Positions 14,115-17,795 of a stretch of DNA of 17,795 bases are shown piece after piece. Location: NCBI GenBank assembly GCA_014860175.1, contig JACZKF010000526.1, forward strand, positions 1 through 17,795, in the 5' to 3' direction. The notes under the pieces are model-generated. The model was not told the origin of the DNA. It saw only the letters and a program-made list of their open reading frames with translations, and made no database searches. Made by a program: the position numbers and the translations under genes. Position 1 is the first letter of the stretch; every line of letters begins with the position of its first letter. The DNA comes from Desulfuromonadales bacterium. GTDB lineage: Bacteria > Desulfobacterota > Desulfuromonadia > Desulfuromonadales > JACZKF01.

Positions 14115-15566
14115 ATGAAGACTCTGCTCTGCAAAGGGCTGGGGCTGCTGGCCCTGATGTTGTTTTCCGGGCCGCCGTGCACCGTCTTGGCTGCCGATGT
14201 GATCATCAAGTTCAAGGAGAAGCCGGGCCCGGCCGAAAAAGCGCTCCTGCAGCAGGTGGGGGGAAAAGAAAAGCGCCAGTTCAAGCTTCTCCCGGCCATT
14301 TCTGCCCAAGTGCCCGAGCAGGCCATCAGCGCCTTAAAAAGGGATCCCCGGGTCGAATACGTGCATGAGGACTTCGCCACCTATCTCGCCGAGCCGCTCG
14401 AAACCGGCATCGAACAGCCCTGGGGGGTGGAAAGAGTGGCGGCGACCGTGCTGCACGCCCAGGGGATCGTCGGGGCTGGGGTCAAGATCGCCGTTCTCGA
14501 CAGCGGCATCGATTATACCCACCCCGCGCTGGCCGCCAATTACCGCGGGGGGGCAACCTTCATCTCCGACTCCAGCGACCCGATGGACGACAGCGCCGTA
14601 AGTCACGGGACCCATGTGGCCGGCATACTCGCCGCAACTCCGGCCGCCGATGGGGTGCCCGGCGTCGCGCCGGCGGCCGAATTGTATGCCCTCAAGGTGA
14701 TCGGCGTCAATGGACTCGGCACCACCAGTGCCCTGATCGCAGGCCTCGACTGGGCGGTGAGTAACCGTATCGATATCGCCAACATCAGCCTGGCCACCGC
14801 CCCTTCGCAGGCGCTGGAAGAGGCCTGTCGAGCCGCCTATGGGGCCGGCATGCTGCTGGTTGCCGCGGCCGGGAACACCCTGCAACAGGAGGTGACCTAC
14901 CCCGCCCGCTACGATTCGGTGATCGCCGCTGCCGCCACCGCCCAGGACGATCAGGCTGCCTTGTTTTCGGCAACCGGCGATCAGGTGGAACTGGCGGCGC
15001 CCGGGGTCGGAATCTATTCGACCATTCGCAATGGGGGCTACGGAGTCCTTAGCGGCACCTCTCAAGCCGCTCCCCATGTGGCCGGAGTGGCCGCGCTACT
15101 GCTTTCAGCCGGGTTGTCAGATCTGAATGGCGACGGCTCCGCGGACCACCACGACCTGCGCCTGCAACTCCAAGCCGGAGCATTGGATCTGGGCGTCATC
15201 GGCTGGGACCGGGTTTTCGGCCACGGACTGGTTCAGGCCGCCGCGGCGGCAACCACCCCGGTCGAGCGATTCACCCTCGTCAAGCAGAGTGGAGCCCCCG
15301 AAAAAAGCAGCCAATCGGTGGTCCTGACTGACGCCATTTTTGAAATCTCTATTCTCAATGACGATCTCTCCCGTCTCGGGGTGAGCGTCACCGAGTCGGG
15401 TGTGATCCAGCGAGAACTTTCCACGATATTCAACTTCAACCATAAAGCTCCCGTCCGTCAGCCCCTGGTTGTCGATGCCCGCGGGCGGCTTCTGGATGTC
15501 TCCTTGCGTCCGGACGGGCGTCCCGGGAGTTCGGCCACCGTCAGCATCCAGGCCATCCACCCCTAA
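14115..15566 (+). CDS. ozpA: Secreted subtilisin-family (S8) serine protease with I9-type propeptide, OzpA-like
   Basis: A 483-residue exported protease. A signal peptide spans about residues 1-27. An inhibitor-I9-like propeptide follows, with DVIIKFKEKPG near its start and DPRVEYVHED near its end. The catalytic domain has Asp129 (VLDSGID), His164 (SHGTHVAG), the oxyanion Asn254 (AAAGN) and Ser316 (SGTSQAAPH), so the triad is complete. After the catalytic Ser a calcium-loop-like DLNGDGSADHHDL appears, and a roughly 90-residue C-terminal extension closes the protein. By position it corresponds to OzpA, which in Geobacter sulfurreducens is needed to cleave OmcZ to its mature form (recalled knowledge). 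The cytochrome upstream is therefore the likely substrate. The ATG at 14115 follows CAGGAG with seven bases of spacing; the frame stays open upstream to 14016 but without a suitable site. Confidence 0.93.
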   Translation: MKTLLCKGLGLLALMLFSGPPCTVLAADVIIKFKEKPGPAEKALLQQVGGKEKRQFKLLPAISAQVPEQAISALKRDPRVEYVHEDFATYLAEPLETGIEQPWGVERVAATVLHAQGIVGAGVKIAVLDSGIDYTHPALAANYRGGATFISDSSDPMDDSAVSHGTHVAGILAATPAADGVPGVAPAAELYALKVIGVNGLGTTSALIAGLDWAVSNRIDIANISLATAPSQALEEACRAAYGAGMLLVAAAGNTLQQEVTYPARYDSVIAAAATAQDDQAALFSATGDQVELAAPGVGIYSTIRNGGYGVLSGTSQAAPHVAGVAALLLSAGLSDLNGDGSADHHDLRLQLQAGALDLGVIGWDRVFGHGLVQAAAAATTPVERFTLVKQSGAPEKSSQSVVLTDAIFEISILNDDLSRLGVSVTESGVIQRELSTIFNFNHKAPVRQPLVVDARGRLLDVSLRPDGRPGSSATVSIQAIHP

Positions 15567-15576
15567 AAGGATTCGG

Positions 15577-16545
15577 ATGAACAAGAAAAGATTTCTCCAT
15601 CTGGCCCTGCTTTCGTTTTGTCTGTGTACGGTGCTGAGCACCAGTTTTCCCGGCCCGGCAATCGGCAGCGCCGGCGAGCGCCCCTTGGCTGCCACCGTGA
15701 ACGGCTCCCCCATTTACCTGGATCAGCTCACCCCGCTTGTGGAGGAGCAGACCAAAAAGCTCCACCGGCGTTCCCCGCGCGGACTTTCCCCCGATCGGTT
15801 GGCCAGCTTGCGCGCCCAAGCTCTCGATCAGCTCATTGAAACCGAACTCCTTTACCAGGAGGCCAGCCGGGCACCGGTGCCGGAGTTGGAAGAGGCTATC
15901 GTCAGCCGCATGGCGGAGCTCCGAAATAACCAGCCGGAGACCTTGGCAGGAAAAAAAAAGGGGGCGGTCGAAGATGAGCTTCGGCGCCGCGCCTACCTCA
16001 ACCATTATCTGCAAAAGATGGAAACTCCCCCGGTGAGCGAGGGGGAACTGCAGACTCTCTACGAAAGCACCAAGGAGGGGTTTTCCCGCCCGGCGCAGGT
16101 TCGCGTCCGCCAGATCCTGATATTACTGCCGCCGGAAGCTTCGCCCCAGGAGGAGGAGGCAGCCAGGGGAAAAATTGAAGAGATCCGGCGCCAACTCCTT
16201 GCCGGCACCCCCTTTGCCGATCTTGCCCGAGAGCGGTCCGAGGACGCTTCTGCGGCCGAAGGTGGGGATCTCGGTTTCTTCGGTCACGGTTTCATGCCAG
16301 CGCCAGTGGAGACCATGGCCTTTTCCCTGGAGCCTGATCAACTGAGCCCTGTCATCCGCTCCCCCTACGGGTTTCACCTGTTGAAGGTTTTGCAGAAGCT
16401 GCCCGCAGGCCCCCCCTCTCTGGATCAGATGCGTGATTTTTTCAGCACCTACCTGGAGCAGGAGAACAGGAAGAAGACAATGTCCGAATTGCTTTACCGG
16501 TTACGAAAAGAGGCACAGATTTCGCATTTACTCCCCACCGACTAA
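15577..16545 (+). CDS. Secreted parvulin-type peptidyl-prolyl cis-trans isomerase (SurA/PrsA-like)
   Basis: A 322-residue exported chaperone and isomerase. An N-terminal signal region (MNKKRFLHLALLSFCLCTVL) precedes ATVNGSPIYLDQL, the usual opening of a SurA-type N-terminal chaperone domain. The rotamase domain runs from about residue 170 to 285, with VRVRQILILLPP, GTPFADLARERSED, GGDLGFFGHGFM and SPYGFHLLKVL, all standard parvulin landmarks. The gene starts 10 bases after the protease stop with AAGGA five bases before the ATG, so the two are clearly in one operon. The context suggests a role in folding the proline-rich cytochrome precursor or the protease in the periplasm. A general outer-membrane chaperone role is possible but less likely given the gene order. 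Confidence 0.93.
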   Translation: MNKKRFLHLALLSFCLCTVLSTSFPGPAIGSAGERPLAATVNGSPIYLDQLTPLVEEQTKKLHRRSPRGLSPDRLASLRAQALDQLIETELLYQEASRAPVPELEEAIVSRMAELRNNQPETLAGKKKGAVEDELRRRAYLNHYLQKMETPPVSEGELQTLYESTKEGFSRPAQVRVRQILILLPPEASPQEEEAARGKIEEIRRQLLAGTPFADLARERSEDASAAEGGDLGFFGHGFMPAPVETMAFSLEPDQLSPVIRSPYGFHLLKVLQKLPAGPPSLDQMRDFFSTYLEQENRKKTMSELLYRLRKEAQISHLLPTD

Positions 16546-16567
16546 CATCTCTCACTGCCTTCTCCGC

Positions 16568-16596
16568 TTTAAAAAGAGTTCAGTACCTGCTATGCT
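16568..16596 (+). promoter_or_regulatory. Possible promoter for larBC
   Basis: TTTAAA (16568-16573) and TATGCT (16591-16596) are separated by 17 bases, each matching four of six consensus positions. The element sits in the 89-base gap after the isomerase gene, where no terminator is visible. The start would be near 16603, about 30 bases before larB. Confidence 0.4.
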
Positions 16597-16634
16597 TAAA
16601 TGCTTTTCTTCCATTCTGATGGCTAAAAACTACA

Positions 16635-17393
16635 ATGGACCCAGCCGAGCTGAAAAAACTGCTGACCGACGTCCGCGAGGGGAGCCTCTCCATTGAGAAT
16701 GGGATGGAACGCCTGCGTACTCTCCCATTCGAAGATATCGGGGTGGCCCTGATCGACCACCATCGGGAACTTCGCCAAGGGGCGCCGGAGGTGGTCTTGG
16801 GCGAGGGGAAAAGTCCCGACCAGCTGCTGGCCATCGTCACCCGCATGGCCGAGCGAGGAGGAAATATCCTGGTCACCCGCCTGGCTGCGGAAAAAAGCGA
16901 ACCGCTGCAGGCGCTTTTCCCGCAAGCCGACTACGACCCCGACAGCCGCACCTTCACCCTGGTCCAAAAACCGATCGAGTCGCAGGGGCGCGGGACCATT
17001 CTGGTCGTCTGTGCCGGCACCTCGGATATCCCCGTCGCCCGGGAAGCGTCGGTCACCGCCCGGATGCTGGGGAACCAGGTGGAGGAGCTTGTCGATGTCG
17101 GAGTGGCCGGAATCCATCGGCTGCTGGCGCACCAGGACCGGCTGCGCCAGGCAGCGGTGGTAATCGTGGTGGCGGGGATGGAAGGGGCCCTCCCGTCGGT
17201 GGTCGGCGGGCTGGTCGGCGTTCCGGTCATCGCCGTGCCGACCTCCGTCGGCTACGGCGCCGCCTTCGGCGGTGTCGCCGCCTTGCTCGGGATGCTCAAC
17301 TCCTGCGCCAGCGGCGTCACCGTGGTCAATATCGACAACGGTTTTGGCGCCGCTTTTGCGGCCAGCCGCATCAACCGCCGGGAAAAGGGATGA
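16635..17393 (+). CDS. larB: LarB, pyridinium-3,5-biscarboxylic acid mononucleotide synthase
   Basis: LarB carboxylates and hydrolyses nicotinic acid adenine dinucleotide, the first step to the nickel-pincer nucleotide cofactor of lactate racemase and related enzymes. The 252-residue product has the PurE-like C-terminal domain of the family: ILVVCAGTSDIPVAREA (Cys126 region), VVAGMEGALPSVVGGL and VPTSVGYGAAFGG. Near the end is NSCASGVTVVNIDNG, whose Cys224 should correspond to the reactive Cys of characterised LarB. The length is normal. No clear ribosome-binding site precedes the ATG at 16635, and A-rich sequence lies there instead. larC starts within its stop codon (ATGA overlap). No larE or larA-like gene is in the window, so the enzyme that uses the cofactor is unknown. 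Confidence 0.94.
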   Translation: MDPAELKKLLTDVREGSLSIENGMERLRTLPFEDIGVALIDHHRELRQGAPEVVLGEGKSPDQLLAIVTRMAERGGNILVTRLAAEKSEPLQALFPQADYDPDSRTFTLVQKPIESQGRGTILVVCAGTSDIPVAREASVTARMLGNQVEELVDVGVAGIHRLLAHQDRLRQAAVVIVVAGMEGALPSVVGGLVGVPVIAVPTSVGYGAAFGGVAALLGMLNSCASGVTVVNIDNGFGAAFAASRINRREKG

Positions 17394-17795
17394 AAACTCT
17401 CTATCTGGATACGTTCTCCGGCATCTCCGGTGATATGGTCCTCGGCCTGCTGATCGACCTGGGGCTGCCTCTGCCGGAACTGGAAGCGGAATTGAAAAAA
17501 TTGCCGATCGAAGGGTGGCACCTGGAGAGCCGGCGGGAGCAGCGACAGGGGATCGAAGGGACACGCCTGGTGGTCCACTGCGCGGAGGAAAAACACCACC
17601 GCACCTGGAGCGGGATCGATGTCCTGCTGGCCACCAGCTCCCTGGCGCCGGCCCCCAGGGAGCTGGCCCGGCGCATCTTTCGCCGCCTCGGCGTCGCCGA
17701 AGCCAAGGTGCACGGCATCCCCCTGGAGCGAGTGCATTTTCACGAGGTAGGGGCCATCGACTGCATCATCGACATCGTCGGAGCAGCCATCGGCC
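17390..17795 (+). CDS. larC: LarC, nickel insertion protein (5' part)
   Basis: LarC is the CTP-dependent cyclometallase that inserts nickel into the pincer nucleotide. The visible 135 residues start MKTLYLDTFSGISGDMVLG, the LarC (formerly DUF111) opening. A His-containing stretch EEKHHRTW follows, then VHFHEVGAIDCIIDIVGAA. The start ATG overlaps the larB stop (ATGA), indicating translational coupling. The gene runs off the window, so it cannot be seen whether the full protein is one frame or needs the frameshift reported for Lactiplantibacillus plantarum larC. Confidence 0.94.
   Translation, partial: MKTLYLDTFSGISGDMVLGLLIDLGLPLPELEAELKKLPIEGWHLESRREQRQGIEGTRLVVHCAEEKHHRTWSGIDVLLATSSLAPAPRELARRIFRRLGVAEAKVHGIPLERVHFHEVGAIDCIIDIVGAAIG

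Overview
The window looks like chromosomal DNA from a GC-rich, metal-respiring bacterium of the Desulfuromonadales/Geobacterales group. The grounds are an octaheme c-type cytochrome followed by a subtilisin-like protease and a parvulin isomerase, an HD-GYP protein beside HEAT-repeat proteins, and larBC. No database search was possible, so the taxon is an inference. No tRNA, rRNA, CRISPR array, insertion sequence or phage gene was seen.

Layout. Bases 1-126 are the 3' end of an IclR-type regulator, closed by a strong intrinsic terminator. An alpha/beta hydrolase (237-1037, +) converges on and overlaps coaE (961-1578, -). An AMP-forming long-chain acyl-CoA synthetase (1632-3470, +) diverges from coaE. 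Two overlapping + strand genes follow: a HEAT-repeat protein (3535-5175) and an HD-GYP protein (5156-6484). They share the same kind of N-terminal domain. A 27-bp perfect inverted repeat (6494-6550) separates them from a minus-strand unit, ssb then a small HEAT-repeat protein (7633 down to 6571). ssb and the RNase J gene (7800-9503, +) diverge from a compact region with two well-formed sigma70-type promoters whose -35 boxes each lie inside a small palindrome. ftsK (9661-11955) follows.

The most notable part is 11956-16545. A 339-bp AT-rich regulatory region carries a near-consensus promoter and a structured leader. It precedes a secreted cytochrome with eight CXXCH sites and exactly eight further histidines (12295-14016), an intercistronic hairpin, a secreted subtilisin-family protease with an I9-type propeptide (14115-15566), and a secreted parvulin isomerase (15577-16545). 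From memory, this gene order and architecture match the OmcZ nanowire locus of Geobacter sulfurreducens: octaheme cytochrome, its processing protease OzpA, and a peptidyl-prolyl isomerase. The likely scheme is that the cytochrome precursor is exported, heme is attached, folding is helped by the isomerase, and the protease removes the C-terminal TIG-like domain so that the heme domain can polymerise. The window ends with larB and the 5' part of larC, which make the nickel-pincer nucleotide cofactor.

Gene identities are well supported. Exact start codons of the large HEAT gene and of the RNase J gene are not.
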